Positions 1 to 8,469 of a stretch of DNA of 64,000 bases are shown one piece after another. The first letter of the stretch is position 1. Each line of letters starts with the position of its first letter. The notes below the pieces were generated by a model, which was not told where the DNA came from, ran no database searches, and saw nothing but the letters and a program-made list of their open reading frames with translations. Where the stretch lies: contig DASTHI010000033.1 in NCBI GenBank assembly GCA_035718275.1, forward strand, positions 61,743 through 125,742, given 5' to 3'. The DNA comes from Pseudolabrys sp035718275 (GTDB taxonomy: Bacteria > Pseudomonadota > Alphaproteobacteria > Rhizobiales > Xanthobacteraceae). Both the position numbers and the translations under genes were made by a program.

Positions 1-1
1 G

Positions 2-262
2 TTCCGTACCAATGTCGATGACTGGATCGTGGCTGGGCGCGGTCACGTATTGCGTTTCGAACCGCAGCAGTCGACGGGTGGCCTCAAGCCGTACCTCCAT
101 GTCCGTCGCGGACTCTGGGCGAAGGTGACGCGTGCGCTCTTCTACGATCTTGTCGCACTCGGGCAGGAACGCGAGGTTGCAGGAAAGGCTATGTTCGGAA
201 TTGCGTCACAGGGTGAATTCTTCGCCATGGCGGAGGCGAGTGCGGTCCGGGAGTTTGCTTGA
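2..262 (+). CDS. DUF1285 family protein, C-terminal fragment
   Basis: The reading frame is open from the first base of the window, so the 5' part of the gene lies outside it. The visible 86 residues match the C-terminal half of DUF1285 proteins: an FRTNVDDW stretch, then PYLHVR and a region ending in FYDLVALG. DUF1285 proteins are small cytosolic proteins of unknown function that in alphaproteobacteria usually sit in front of a CoA pyrophosphatase and a CCA-adding enzyme, as here. The stop codon overlaps the next start by one base (TGATG), so the genes are probably translationally coupled. Family assignment is from recalled motifs. Confidence 0.8.
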   Translation, partial: FRTNVDDWIVAGRGHVLRFEPQQSTGGLKPYLHVRRGLWAKVTRALFYDLVALGQEREVAGKAMFGIASQGEFFAMAEASAVREFA

Positions 263-915
263 TGCGAGATGCGCTGTCGGCGCTTTCGGGGAAAGACTTT
301 TTCGCGCGGGTATCGAACCGGTTGACCAGCGAGGTGCCGCCCGGTCTCACGGATCCGACCGTGACCCCCGTGCGCGGCGACCACGATGCCGATCCGGTGA
401 TGCGCAGGATTGCGGAAGTGCGGCCGATCCGTCCTGCCGCCGTGCTGGTTCCGATCGTCGACAATTCCGAATTGACGGTGCTGCTCACGCAGCGTGCTCA
501 GCATCTTCCTGATCACCCGGGGCAGATCTCCTTTCCTGGCGGCAAGATCGAGCGACATGATGCAGATCCGCGAGCCTCGGCTCTGCGCGAAGCCGAGGAG
601 GAAATCGGTCTCGACCGGCGCTTCGTCGAACCTCTTGGCTATCTCGACCTTTACATGACGACGCTCGGCTATCGTATCGTGCCCGTGATTGCGCGGGTGC
701 AGCCGGGATTCAAGCTTGCGCTCAACGTGAGCGAAGTCGACGCCGCTTTCGAAGTGCCGCTCGACTACCTTATGGACCAGAGTAACGTGCAGCGGCATTC
801 GCGCGAGTGGCAGGGAATGACGCGGCATTACTATGCGATCACGTTTGGGGATCGTTATATCTGGGGCGTGACGGCCGGCATCCTGCGTAATCTGTACGAT
901 CGGATTTATCGCTAA
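262..915 (+). CDS. CoA pyrophosphatase, NUDIX hydrolase
   Basis: This 217-residue NUDIX protein probably hydrolyses coenzyme A to phosphopantetheine and adenosine 3',5'-bisphosphate. The UPF0035-type segment LLTQRAQHLPDHPGQISF (residues about 74-91) leads directly into the NUDIX box, which ends in REAEEEIGL at residues 109-117. The combination is typical of the NudL/PCD1 group and distinguishes it from general NUDIX enzymes. I chose ATG 262 because it overlaps the upstream stop by one base; a TTG lies one codon earlier. It is the second gene of a rightward run leading to the CCA-adding enzyme. Confidence 0.88.
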   Translation: MRDALSALSGKDFFARVSNRLTSEVPPGLTDPTVTPVRGDHDADPVMRRIAEVRPIRPAAVLVPIVDNSELTVLLTQRAQHLPDHPGQISFPGGKIERHDADPRASALREAEEEIGLDRRFVEPLGYLDLYMTTLGYRIVPVIARVQPGFKLALNVSEVDAAFEVPLDYLMDQSNVQRHSREWQGMTRHYYAITFGDRYIWGVTAGILRNLYDRIYR

Positions 916-984
916 TGCGTGCAAAGCATGACTCTCAGGACATCCCGACGGGGTTGTCCCAGCGTACGGTAAGGTGAATGAGCG

Positions 985-1248
985 ATGATCCGTCCGGTCC
1001 TCACCGAGATTCTTCTCTTTCTCACGCCTTTTGTCCTCTACGCTGTGTTCCTCTGGGCCAGCAATGCCGGCGTGCTGGACGTCAAGTCATGGCCAATATC
1101 CCGGATCGTTTCGCTCGCAATCCTCGCATTTCTTCTCGTTCTCGGCAGCTTCATCTACTTCGCGCAGTTTTCCGGAGCGCCTCCCGGATCGACTTACGTT
1201 CCTGCACACATCGAAAACGGAAAATTTGTGCCAGGGACGACCAGGTGA
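985..1248 (+). CDS. DUF6111 family small membrane protein
   Basis: A protein of 87 residues with two hydrophobic segments, about residues 7-26 and 40-60, followed by a short polar tail. The N-terminal sequence MIRPVLTEILLFLTPF and the tail with PPGSTYVPAHIENGKFVPG match the DUF6111 family, small inner-membrane proteins of unknown function found in Hyphomicrobiales. It lies 69 bases after the CoA pyrophosphatase gene and 67 bases before the CCA-adding enzyme, which is its usual place. No function can be inferred beyond membrane location. Confidence 0.8.
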   Translation: MIRPVLTEILLFLTPFVLYAVFLWASNAGVLDVKSWPISRIVSLAILAFLLVLGSFIYFAQFSGAPPGSTYVPAHIENGKFVPGTTR

Positions 1249-1315
1249 AACAGGCTTCGGAACATGCCTGCGTGGATGCGCGCTCGCGGCGCATCGAGAG
1301 TTGGTGGTGACGACG

Positions 1316-2557
1316 ATGGCTGTAACCGGGCGCAAGCTTGCCGATGCTGACTGGCTTGCGACAGGTGGGCTGCCGCGTCTTCTGGCTGTACTCGACCGCG
1401 ATGGCGAGGAGGCGCGTGTCGTGGGAGGTGCGGTCCGCAACGCGCTGCTGGGAATGCCGATTGCAGAAATAGATGTTGCCACCACGGCGTTGCCTGAAGT
1501 TGTTGTGAGGCGCGTGACGGACGCCGGTTTCAAGTCTGTTCCGACCGGGATCGAGCATGGGACGGTTACCGTCGTAATCGACAAGCATCCGTTCGAGGTG
1601 ACCACACTGCGAAAGGATGTGGAGACCTATGGGCGCCATGCCAAAGTGGAATTTGGCCGAGACTGGAAGGCGGATGCCGAGCGGCGTGATTTCACCATTA
1701 ACGCCTTGTCGGCCACACGCGACGGGACCGTCTACGACTACACCGGCGGACTCGAAGATCTCGAAAGGCGCCGTGTCCGGTTTATCGGAGATGCATCGAA
1801 ACGCATTGCGGAGGATTACCTGCGCATCCTGCGTTTCTTTCGCTTTCACGCTGCGTATGGCAGCGGTCCTCTGGACCCTGAAGGCCTGGCGGCCTGCATT
1901 GCCGGACGCCACGGACTAGAACAGCTCTCGCGCGAGCGGGTTCGAGCGGAGCTGATGAAGCTTTTGGCGGCGCCGCTTGCGGCTCCTACCCTGCACGCCA
2001 TGGCGGACGCCGGACTGTTGCTGCGCGTCCTTGGGGGGGTGCCCTATCTGGCGGACCTGGAGAAGATGTGCGCGCTGGAGGCTGCCCTCCGGTTCGAACC
2101 CGATCCGGTGCGCCGCCTCGCTGCGCTCGGCGTTGCCATTTTTGAGGACGCCGAGCGGCTTTGGCAAAAGCTGCGGCTGACCAACGGCGAACACGAGCGG
2201 CTTGTCTCGATGGCCGAAGGATGGCGCCGCATTTCCTCAAGTCTCGGGGAAAACGCCGCGCGGGCGCTGTTGTACAGGCTCGGGCCAGAGCAATTCATCG
2301 ACCACGTCCTGCTCGGCTGGGCACGCTCTCAAGCGCTAGCGGACGATTCCGACTGGCGGCGGCTTGTAACACTCCCGCAGCGCTGGACCGCGCCGCAATT
2401 CCCGCTCAAGGCGGCGGATTTCATGAAACGCGGCGTGCCGCAGGGTCCGGCGCTCGGTGCAGCGCTCGCAGCCGCCGAGCGCGCGTGGATCGCGGCGGGA
2501 TTTCCAGCCGATAAGAATACGGTCGCGCGTATTGCCGAGGAAGCCGCGAAAAGATGA
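1316..2557 (+). CDS. cca: CCA tRNA nucleotidyltransferase / poly(A) polymerase family
   Basis: Class II CCA-adding enzyme of 413 residues, completing or repairing the 3' CCA end of tRNAs in the cytosol. The catalytic head shows GGAVRN (37-42) with the metal-binding pair E51-x-D53, then RRDFTINAL (123-131) and EDYLRILRFFRF (166-177). The C-terminal two thirds is helical and matches the tRNA-binding body. Start: ATG 1316 gives the normal N-terminus; in-frame GTG codons at 1304 and 1307 are possible. An extended open frame upstream runs through DUF6111 and is not used. No HD domain is visible, so repair phosphatase activity is not expected. Confidence 0.92.
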   Translation: MAVTGRKLADADWLATGGLPRLLAVLDRDGEEARVVGGAVRNALLGMPIAEIDVATTALPEVVVRRVTDAGFKSVPTGIEHGTVTVVIDKHPFEVTTLRKDVETYGRHAKVEFGRDWKADAERRDFTINALSATRDGTVYDYTGGLEDLERRRVRFIGDASKRIAEDYLRILRFFRFHAAYGSGPLDPEGLAACIAGRHGLEQLSRERVRAELMKLLAAPLAAPTLHAMADAGLLLRVLGGVPYLADLEKMCALEAALRFEPDPVRRLAALGVAIFEDAERLWQKLRLTNGEHERLVSMAEGWRRISSSLGENAARALLYRLGPEQFIDHVLLGWARSQALADDSDWRRLVTLPQRWTAPQFPLKAADFMKRGVPQGPALGAALAAAERAWIAAGFPADKNTVARIAEEAAKR

Positions 2558-2603
2558 GGGTGACCAGAATAGACAGCCGGGATATCCTTTCCCAAGGGGC
2601 ATG

Positions 2604-3098
2604 ATGCGCGGCTTCTGGCGTGGACTGGCAATTTTCCTGCTCGGCGGCATTCTCGGGACCGCTTTCGGTGTCGCGCTCGGCTTCTTTTTATTTCCTTTCG
2701 TATTTCCGCCGCCGCCGGCAGCCGAGCAGCTCGCCGAGGCCGATCGTTCGCCACTCGTTGCAACGGGAACATTCATTCACGCCAATCCCTCCGATCCTAT
2801 CCACTACGGCAAGGGCAAGGTCAGCGTTTACCAGCGTACAGTGTTCCTTGAGTCAGACTTCGAAGTGGGGCCGGGTCCCGCTTTTCATGTCTATCTGGTG
2901 CCGAAGGCCAACATTCGTGATGCGGCCGCGGTAAAGGATTCGATGTTCATTGATCTCGGGGGGCTGCGGGCGTTCAAAGGTAGCCAGAATTATCCGATTC
3001 CGGCGGGTGTCGACCTGAAGAACTATCCAAGTGTCGTCATCTGGTGCGAGCGCTTCAGCGTGTTAATCTCACCGGCCGACCTCGTCCCCGCGCGCTGA
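2604..3098 (+). CDS. DM13 domain membrane-anchored protein
   Basis: A protein of 164 residues with a single N-terminal transmembrane helix (about residues 8-35) and a periplasmic DM13 domain (about 55-160). The domain begins with ATGTF and continues to a conserved Cys in IWCERF. DM13 domains are linked to electron transfer or redox chemistry in other organisms, so an extracytoplasmic redox role is possible but unproven. AAGGGG lies just ahead of ATG 2601 and four bases ahead of ATG 2604; the second gives better spacing. The stop codon directly abuts the TauE gene. Confidence 0.82.
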   Translation: MRGFWRGLAIFLLGGILGTAFGVALGFFLFPFVFPPPPAAEQLAEADRSPLVATGTFIHANPSDPIHYGKGKVSVYQRTVFLESDFEVGPGPAFHVYLVPKANIRDAAAVKDSMFIDLGGLRAFKGSQNYPIPAGVDLKNYPSVVIWCERFSVLISPADLVPAR

Positions 3099-3857
3099 AT
3101 GGAAATCTTCGCCAGTCTTGCGAACGTGTCGCTGGCGCAGCTGATGCTCGTCGCCGGCATCGCTCTGCTCGCTTCGATTATCGGCGGCGTTTCAGGCTAT
3201 GGCACCGGTGCGTTGATGCCGCTGGTTCTGGTGCCCCTGGTGGGGGCCGAGCCCGTCGTGCCGATCATCGCGATATCGGCAATGTTTACGAATTCGAGCC
3301 GCGTTTTTGCTTTCCTGAAATACGCAGACTGGCGTCGCGCGGCAATCGTGCTTGCAGCATCGGTGCCCACATGTGTGCTGGGCGCATGGGGATATACGCA
3401 CCTCTCAAGCTCGGGGGCGGCGCTTGTCATCGGCGGCATGCTGATCATCAGCGTGCCGCTGCGACGCTTCCTGCGCCATCGCGGCTTCAGCATCGGTGAT
3501 GTCGGCCTCGGCGTCGGGTCGTTCGGCTATGGCGTGGTTGTCGGGGGAACCGCCGGCTCGGGCGTGATTCTGCTCTCCCTGCTGATGGCAGCGGGAGTCG
3601 AAGGGGCCGGCGTTATCGCGACCGATGCCGCGATTTCGATCGTGATCGGAATCGTGAAGATCTCGGTATTCGGGCTTGCCGGCGTGATTACCTTACAGGT
3701 GATCGCCTTTGCGCTGTTGATCGGGTTCGTGGCGCTGCCAGGCGCATTCCTTGCAAAAACATTTGTCGAGCGAATGCCAGTGCATGTTCACACGGCAATC
3801 CTCGATGCGGTGGTGCTGGTGGGAGGTGTGTTTCTCGTCTATGGCGGGCTGCGTTGA
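3099..3857 (+). CDS. Sulfite exporter TauE/SafE family membrane protein
   Basis: A polytopic inner-membrane protein of 252 residues with about eight hydrophobic helices. It shows the glycine-rich family motif early on (GGVSGYGTGALMPLVLV) and the repeated motif GGTAGSGVILLSLL in the second half. TauE/SafE proteins export small organic or inorganic sulfur anions or other anions; the substrate here is unknown. ATG 3099 follows the DM13 stop with no intervening base, so the two are almost certainly cotranscribed. The gene ends ten bases from the convergent hemF. Confidence 0.88.
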   Translation: MEIFASLANVSLAQLMLVAGIALLASIIGGVSGYGTGALMPLVLVPLVGAEPVVPIIAISAMFTNSSRVFAFLKYADWRRAAIVLAASVPTCVLGAWGYTHLSSSGAALVIGGMLIISVPLRRFLRHRGFSIGDVGLGVGSFGYGVVVGGTAGSGVILLSLLMAAGVEGAGVIATDAAISIVIGIVKISVFGLAGVITLQVIAFALLIGFVALPGAFLAKTFVERMPVHVHTAILDAVVLVGGVFLVYGGLR

Positions 3858-3866
3858 TCGCCGGAT

Positions 3867-4757
3867 TCACGGCCACTTCACCACCGGGGGCATCGATGAA
3901 AGGATCGATTCCACGTTGCCGCCCGTTCGCAACCCGAAGATCGTACCGCGGTCATAGAGCAGGTTGAATTCGACGTAGCGTCCCCGCCGGATCAGCTGCT
4001 CCTCACGATCCGCTTCGGTCCATAGCTGCGCGAAATTCCTTCGCACCAGAACCGGGTAAACGCGTAGCAACGCGCGGCCGACATCCTGCGTGAAGGCGAA
4101 AGTCTCGTTCCAATCGGTCTCGAGATAATCGAAGAAGATTCCGCCCACGCCTCGCGGCTCGTTCCGATGCTTGAGAAAAAAATACTCATCGCACCATTTC
4201 CGGTATTTGTCATAGGGTGCTATCTCCGCATGTGCATCGCAGGCGGCCTTCATCGCGGCATGAAAATCGACGGTGTCGGAGTCGCTCTGCGCACGCCGCC
4301 TGTCGAGCACGGGGGTAAGGTCGGCGCCGCCTCCGAACCACGATTTTGTCGTCACAACCAAACGCGTGTTCATATGCACGGCAGGAACGTTCGGATTGTG
4401 CAGATGCGCGATGAGGGAAATCCCGGACGCCCAGAAGCGCGGATCGCTCTCGGCGCCGGGGATTTCCGAACGAAATTCCGGCGGAAATTCGCCGTGCACG
4501 GTCGAGCAATGCACGCCCACTTTCTCGAAGACACGCCCCTTCATCGATGCCATGACGCCGCCCCCTCCGGGGGCGCCGGTGTGATCGGTGCGCTTCCAGG
4601 CTTTGCGCACAAATCGCCCGGGCTCCAGATTGGCAAACGGAGCGCTCGCCGGCAGCTCGTCCTCAATGGCCTCAAAAGCTGTGCAGATCTCGTCGCGCAG
4701 CTGCTCGAACCACGTTCGTGCGCGCGTCCTACGGGTCTCGCCTTGTGCTGCATCCAT
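3867..4757 (-). CDS. hemF: Oxygen-dependent coproporphyrinogen III oxidase
   Basis: HemF, 296 residues, decarboxylates coproporphyrinogen III to protoporphyrinogen IX using oxygen in haem biosynthesis. Characteristic segments are GAPGGGGVMASMKGRVFEKV (about 61-80), the histidine-rich AHLHNPNVPAVHMNTR (117-132) and FGGGADLTP (141-149). Length is normal for the cytosolic enzyme. It is transcribed leftward, 70 bases after trmL, and converges on the TauE gene. Haem made by this pathway feeds the bc1 complex and the bd oxidase encoded in the same window. Confidence 0.96.
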   Translation of the reverse strand: MDAAQGETRRTRARTWFEQLRDEICTAFEAIEDELPASAPFANLEPGRFVRKAWKRTDHTGAPGGGGVMASMKGRVFEKVGVHCSTVHGEFPPEFRSEIPGAESDPRFWASGISLIAHLHNPNVPAVHMNTRLVVTTKSWFGGGADLTPVLDRRRAQSDSDTVDFHAAMKAACDAHAEIAPYDKYRKWCDEYFFLKHRNEPRGVGGIFFDYLETDWNETFAFTQDVGRALLRVYPVLVRRNFAQLWTEADREEQLIRRGRYVEFNLLYDRGTIFGLRTGGNVESILSSMPPVVKWP

Positions 4758-4827
4758 GCATGATCTCCAGAGCGCACAATATAAACCTTGGCGCGACTGT
4801 AGGCAGCCGGCATTGAATGCACTCCGT

Positions 4828-5289
4828 TCATCTCTGCGGAAATTCGCGCGTCTGCCGCAACGCCTCTCCGATCACCATGGCGGCTGTCAGTGCCACGTTG
4901 AGCGAACGCATTCCGGAGACCATCGGAACGCGAACTCGAATATCCGCGGTTCGATGGACGACTTCAGGAACTCCAGCGCTTTCACGCCCGAACAGAAGGA
5001 TTTGCTCCGTCGTGAACCTATGGTTGGTATAGGACTCCTCGGCCCGTGTGCTCAGCAGGACGAGAAGAAGCTGCTCGCGCGCACGCCACTCTTCGAAGGC
5101 AGCAAAGGATGCATGTCGCGCAACACTGACATGCTCGATGTAATCCATGCCGGCGCGGCGAAAGGCGCGATCCGTTACCGGGAATCCCGCCGGCTCAATG
5201 ATGTGCGCCTCAATCGCCAGGCAGGCGCAAAGCCGGAGAATCGTGCCCGTATTCTGGGGAATGTCAGGCTCGTAGAGGGCGATCCGCAT
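4828..5289 (-). CDS. trmL: tRNA (cytidine(34)-2'-O)-methyltransferase
   Basis: A minimal SPOUT-fold methyltransferase of 153 residues that probably 2'-O-methylates the wobble nucleotide of leucine tRNAs using SAM. Visible family features are the N-terminal EPDIPQNTGTILRLC, the central LLLFGRESAGVPEVV-type loop and the C-terminal knot motif SLNVALTAAMVIGEAL. The start ATG 5289 is divergent from petA, with a 245-base shared upstream region. It precedes hemF on the same strand. Confidence 0.93.
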   Translation of the reverse strand: MRIALYEPDIPQNTGTILRLCACLAIEAHIIEPAGFPVTDRAFRRAGMDYIEHVSVARHASFAAFEEWRAREQLLLVLLSTRAEESYTNHRFTTEQILLFGRESAGVPEVVHRTADIRVRVPMVSGMRSLNVALTAAMVIGEALRQTREFPQR

Positions 5290-5534
5290 GGCGGGCCTGG
5301 GTTGCTTGCATATTCGGATTAAGCGGCCCCAAACAATGTTTTATGCGGCTAATCCTCGCGGGCGCGATAGCGGGCTTGCGCTTGTACTGCAAGGGTGCCA
5401 ATAGAACGCACCGACGCGCGGTCTTGCCTGTTCCAGGCTGCCGCAACCGGTCCGCCCCGCCGCCGCAGGGATTTCGGTCCCGGGCTCCAGCCGCGGGCGG
5501 ATGAAGAAGCCAGCCGGAGGAGAGGGCTTAAGAC

Positions 5535-6062
5535 GTGACGACCGTGTCTTCGGCGGAGCACACGCGCCGCGATTTTCTCTACATTGCCACCGGAGCTGTA
5601 GGTGCGGTGGGCGCTGCGGCCGCCCTGGTCCCGCTCATCGCGCAGATGAATCCGGACGCTTCCACGATTGCGGCCGGTGCGCCGATCGAGGTCGATCTCG
5701 CGCCCGTCACCGATGGCCAGATCATCAAAGTGTTCTGGCGCTCCAAGCCGATCTTCATTTTCCACCGGACGCAAAAGGAAATCGAAGAAGCGCGCAAGGT
5801 CGACGTGGCGAGCCTGCCCGATCCGGAGCCTGATTCCGAGCGCGTCAAGCAAGGCCATGACCAGTGGCTCGTGGTGATCGGGATCTGCACCCATCTCGGC
5901 TGCATCCCACTCGCGCATCAGGGCGAATACGACGGCTGGTTTTGCCCCTGTCACGGATCGCAATACGACACGTCGGGGCGTATTCGGAAAGGTCCGGCAC
6001 CGAGAAACCTGGCCCTGCCGCCATACAAGTTTGTTTCCGACACCAAGATTCAGATCGGCTGA
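5535..6062 (+). CDS. petA: Ubiquinol-cytochrome c reductase iron-sulfur (Rieske) subunit
   Basis: The Rieske [2Fe-2S] subunit of the cytochrome bc1 complex, 175 residues. A twin-arginine signal-anchor (RRDFL at 11-15, hydrophobic to about 35) directs folded export by Tat. The cluster ligands are seen as C118-T-H120-L-G-C123 and C137-P-C139-H140. The start is GTG 5535. The 245 bases upstream, shared with divergent trmL, include an imperfect dyad (GGATTA at 5317-5322 and TAATCC at 5351-5356) that may belong to the promoter. It is the first gene of petABC. Confidence 0.96.
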   Translation: MTTVSSAEHTRRDFLYIATGAVGAVGAAAALVPLIAQMNPDASTIAAGAPIEVDLAPVTDGQIIKVFWRSKPIFIFHRTQKEIEEARKVDVASLPDPEPDSERVKQGHDQWLVVIGICTHLGCIPLAHQGEYDGWFCPCHGSQYDTSGRIRKGPAPRNLALPPYKFVSDTKIQIG

Positions 6063-6086
6063 GAAAATCGCATTTAAGGTTCAATC

Positions 6087-7313
6087 ATGAGCGGACACTC
6101 GACCTATCAACCGCAGAGTAGATTTCTGCAATGGTTCGAGAAACGGCTGCCACTGGGCAGTCTAATTCATTCTTCGTTCGTGGCGTACCCGACACCGCGT
6201 AATCTCAATTACCTTTGGACCTTTGGCGCCATTCTCACATTCATGCTGGCCGTGCAGATCGTCACCGGGGTCGTGCTTGCGATGCACTACACGCCCAACG
6301 TCGATCTCGCCTTCAAGTCGGTCGAAGGCATCATGCGCGACGTCAACTTCGGCTGGTTGTTGCGCTATCTGCACGCCAACGGCGCGTCGATGTTCTTCCT
6401 GGCCGTCTACATCCACATGTTCCGCGGCATTTATTACGGCTCATACAAGGAGCCGCGCGAAGTGCTCTGGATACTCGGAGTGATCATCTACCTGTTGATG
6501 ATGGCGACCGGATTTATGGGCTACGTGCTGGTTTGGGGTCAGATGAGCTTCTGGGCCGCTACGGTGATCACCAACCTGTTCTCGGCCATTCCCGGTGTGG
6601 GCGACGCGATCGTGACCTGGCTGTGGGGCGGCTATGCTGTCGGCAACCCGACGCTCAATCGATTCTACTCGCTGCACTATCTCTTGCCCTTCGTAATCGC
6701 GGGCGTGGTGGTACTGCACATTTGGGCTCTCCACGTCGCCGGTCAGAACAATCCGACAGGCATCGAGCCCAAATCCGAGAAGGACACGGTCGCGTTCACG
6801 CCTTACGCGACGATCAAGGACGCGTTCTTCATGGGCGTGTTCTGCATCGTCTTTGCATGGTTCGTCTTCTACATCCCGAACTTCCTGGGCCATGCCGACA
6901 ACTACATTCCGGCCAATCCTGCGGTCACGCCGTCCGAAATCGTTCCTGAGTGGTACTACCTGCCATTCTACGCCATCCTTCGTTCCATCCCGGACAAGCT
7001 CATGGGCGTGATCGCGTTATTCGCATCGATCGTGGTTCTTGCCTTCATTCCCTGGCTCGATACCTCGCGGGTGCGCTCGGCGCGATACCGACCGCTGTTC
7101 AGGCAGTTCTTCTGGCTCTGGGTGATCGCCTGCATCGGCCTGGGTTGGCTGGGCTCGAAGCAGCCGGAGGGCATCTACGTGATCCTCTCGCGCATCTTCA
7201 CGGTCTATTACTTCGCGTTTTTCCTCATCATCATGCCGCTGCTCGGCATTTTCGAGAAAACGAAACCCTTGCCGAATTCGATTTCAGATTCGGTACTTGG
7301 CGCAAAGGCGTGA
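6087..7313 (+). CDS. petB: Cytochrome b of the bc1 complex
   Basis: A 408-residue cytochrome b with eight or more transmembrane helices. The haem-ligand helices are visible in LRYLHANGASMFF and IHMF, and in HYLLPF and LHIWALHVAG. The quinol-site motif PEWYYLPFYAI is intact. Length corresponds to cytochrome b alone: the TGA at 7311-7313 separates it from cytochrome c1, unlike the fused fbcH gene of Bradyrhizobium. It starts 24 bases after petA. Confidence 0.97.
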   Translation: MSGHSTYQPQSRFLQWFEKRLPLGSLIHSSFVAYPTPRNLNYLWTFGAILTFMLAVQIVTGVVLAMHYTPNVDLAFKSVEGIMRDVNFGWLLRYLHANGASMFFLAVYIHMFRGIYYGSYKEPREVLWILGVIIYLLMMATGFMGYVLVWGQMSFWAATVITNLFSAIPGVGDAIVTWLWGGYAVGNPTLNRFYSLHYLLPFVIAGVVVLHIWALHVAGQNNPTGIEPKSEKDTVAFTPYATIKDAFFMGVFCIVFAWFVFYIPNFLGHADNYIPANPAVTPSEIVPEWYYLPFYAILRSIPDKLMGVIALFASIVVLAFIPWLDTSRVRSARYRPLFRQFFWLWVIACIGLGWLGSKQPEGIYVILSRIFTVYYFAFFLIIMPLLGIFEKTKPLPNSISDSVLGAKA

Positions 7314-7327
7314 GCAGGAGCACGGGT

Positions 7328-8203
7328 ATGAGAATCGTCAAATACACCGCTTTTGCCTTCGTGCTCGCCGGCGCAGTGGCGACTGCGTTCTCACCCGCGA
7401 TGAGCGAAGAACAGGAGGCTCCGCCGCGACTGAAGTGGTCCTTTGCCGGCCCATTTGGCACATATGACCAGGCACAGCTGCAGCGTGGCTTCAAGGTCTA
7501 CAAGGAAGTCTGCGCAGTCTGCCATTCGATATCGATGCTCGCTTTCAGGAATTTGGCGGAGCCTGGCGGACCCGGATTCACGCAGGCGCAGGCGGCGGCG
7601 GTGGCGGCCGAGGCCAAGATCCAGGATCTCGACGACAAGGGTCAGCCGATCGAGCGCCCCGGCAGGTTGGCGGACTATTTCCCGTCTCCGTTCCCGAACG
7701 AGCTCGCCGCGAAGGCTGTCCACGGTGTGGCCCCGCCGGACATGTCGACCCTCGCAAAGGCTCGCACTTATCAGCGCGGCTTCCCATGGTTCGTGTTCGA
7801 CATGTTCACGCAATACCAGGAGCAGGGGCCTGACTACATTGCCGCGCTCCTGAAGGGATATCAGGAGCCTCCCAAAGACTTCCAGCTTCCGCCGAATGGC
7901 CACTACAACAAGTATTTCCCCGGCCACAACATCGCGATGCCGCCTCCGCTGCAGGATGACCAGGTGACCTATGATGACGGCTCGCCGCAGACCCTGGACC
8001 AGTATTCGAAAGATGTTGCGGCGTTCCTGATGTGGGTGGCGGAGCCGCATCTCGTCGCGCGCAAGCGCCTCGGCTTTCAGGTAATGGTCTTCCTGATCGT
8101 TCTTGCCGGCCTGCTGTACTTCACAAAGAAAAAGGTCTGGCACCAGGTCGAGAAGCCGCGCGAGCTGGCGCACGGGCAGGATCCCGGGAAGACCACCATC
8201 TAG
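7328..8203 (+). CDS. petC: Cytochrome c1 of the bc1 complex
   Basis: A protein of 291 residues with a cleavable Sec signal peptide (about 1-26), a single c-type haem motif C62-AV-C65-H66, and a C-terminal membrane anchor (hydrophobic FQVMVFLIVLAGLLYF followed by basic residues). It passes electrons from the Rieske centre to cytochrome c. ATG 7328 lies 14 bases after petB with a GGAG-type site. The open frame extends upstream inside petB but in another phase, so no fusion protein is made. Confidence 0.96.
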   Translation: MRIVKYTAFAFVLAGAVATAFSPAMSEEQEAPPRLKWSFAGPFGTYDQAQLQRGFKVYKEVCAVCHSISMLAFRNLAEPGGPGFTQAQAAAVAAEAKIQDLDDKGQPIERPGRLADYFPSPFPNELAAKAVHGVAPPDMSTLAKARTYQRGFPWFVFDMFTQYQEQGPDYIAALLKGYQEPPKDFQLPPNGHYNKYFPGHNIAMPPPLQDDQVTYDDGSPQTLDQYSKDVAAFLMWVAEPHLVARKRLGFQVMVFLIVLAGLLYFTKKKVWHQVEKPRELAHGQDPGKTTI

Positions 8204-8235
8204 CAACCGCCGATCGCCTAGGTTCTTGCCGCGCG

Positions 8236-8256
8236 AAGTGGAGCGCTGCCGCTTTT
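8236..8256 (+). terminator. Possible terminator after petABC
   Basis: A six-base-pair stem (AAGTGG with CCGCTT, one G-T pair) and a seven-base loop are followed by a short T run at 8253-8256, 33 bases after the petC stop. The stem is short and the T run weak, so this is only a candidate. The rest of 8204-8469 shows no convincing gene. Confidence 0.35.
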
Positions 8257-8469
8257 GAACGGGTGGCCATGGTCACCGCGCATCGCGGTTGTAATAGTGA
8301 ACGTTTCTGCCTGTGCGCTGCCGCGTGGGCGGTTGACGGGAGCCACTCGTGTGCTTTGGCACTCTTTCTCGGGTGCTCGCCATGTCATATCCATTAAATG
8401 CGGATGCGGACTGGCCAATAACGAGCGGAGCGATCCGTTCGTTCAGGGCTTAGCTGAATTGGAACCGAC

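Noticed and set aside
6950..7327. Upstream extension of the cytochrome c1 frame into petB
   Set aside because: It is in another phase from petB and lacks any cytochrome b sequence; the real start is ATG 7328 with a signal peptide.
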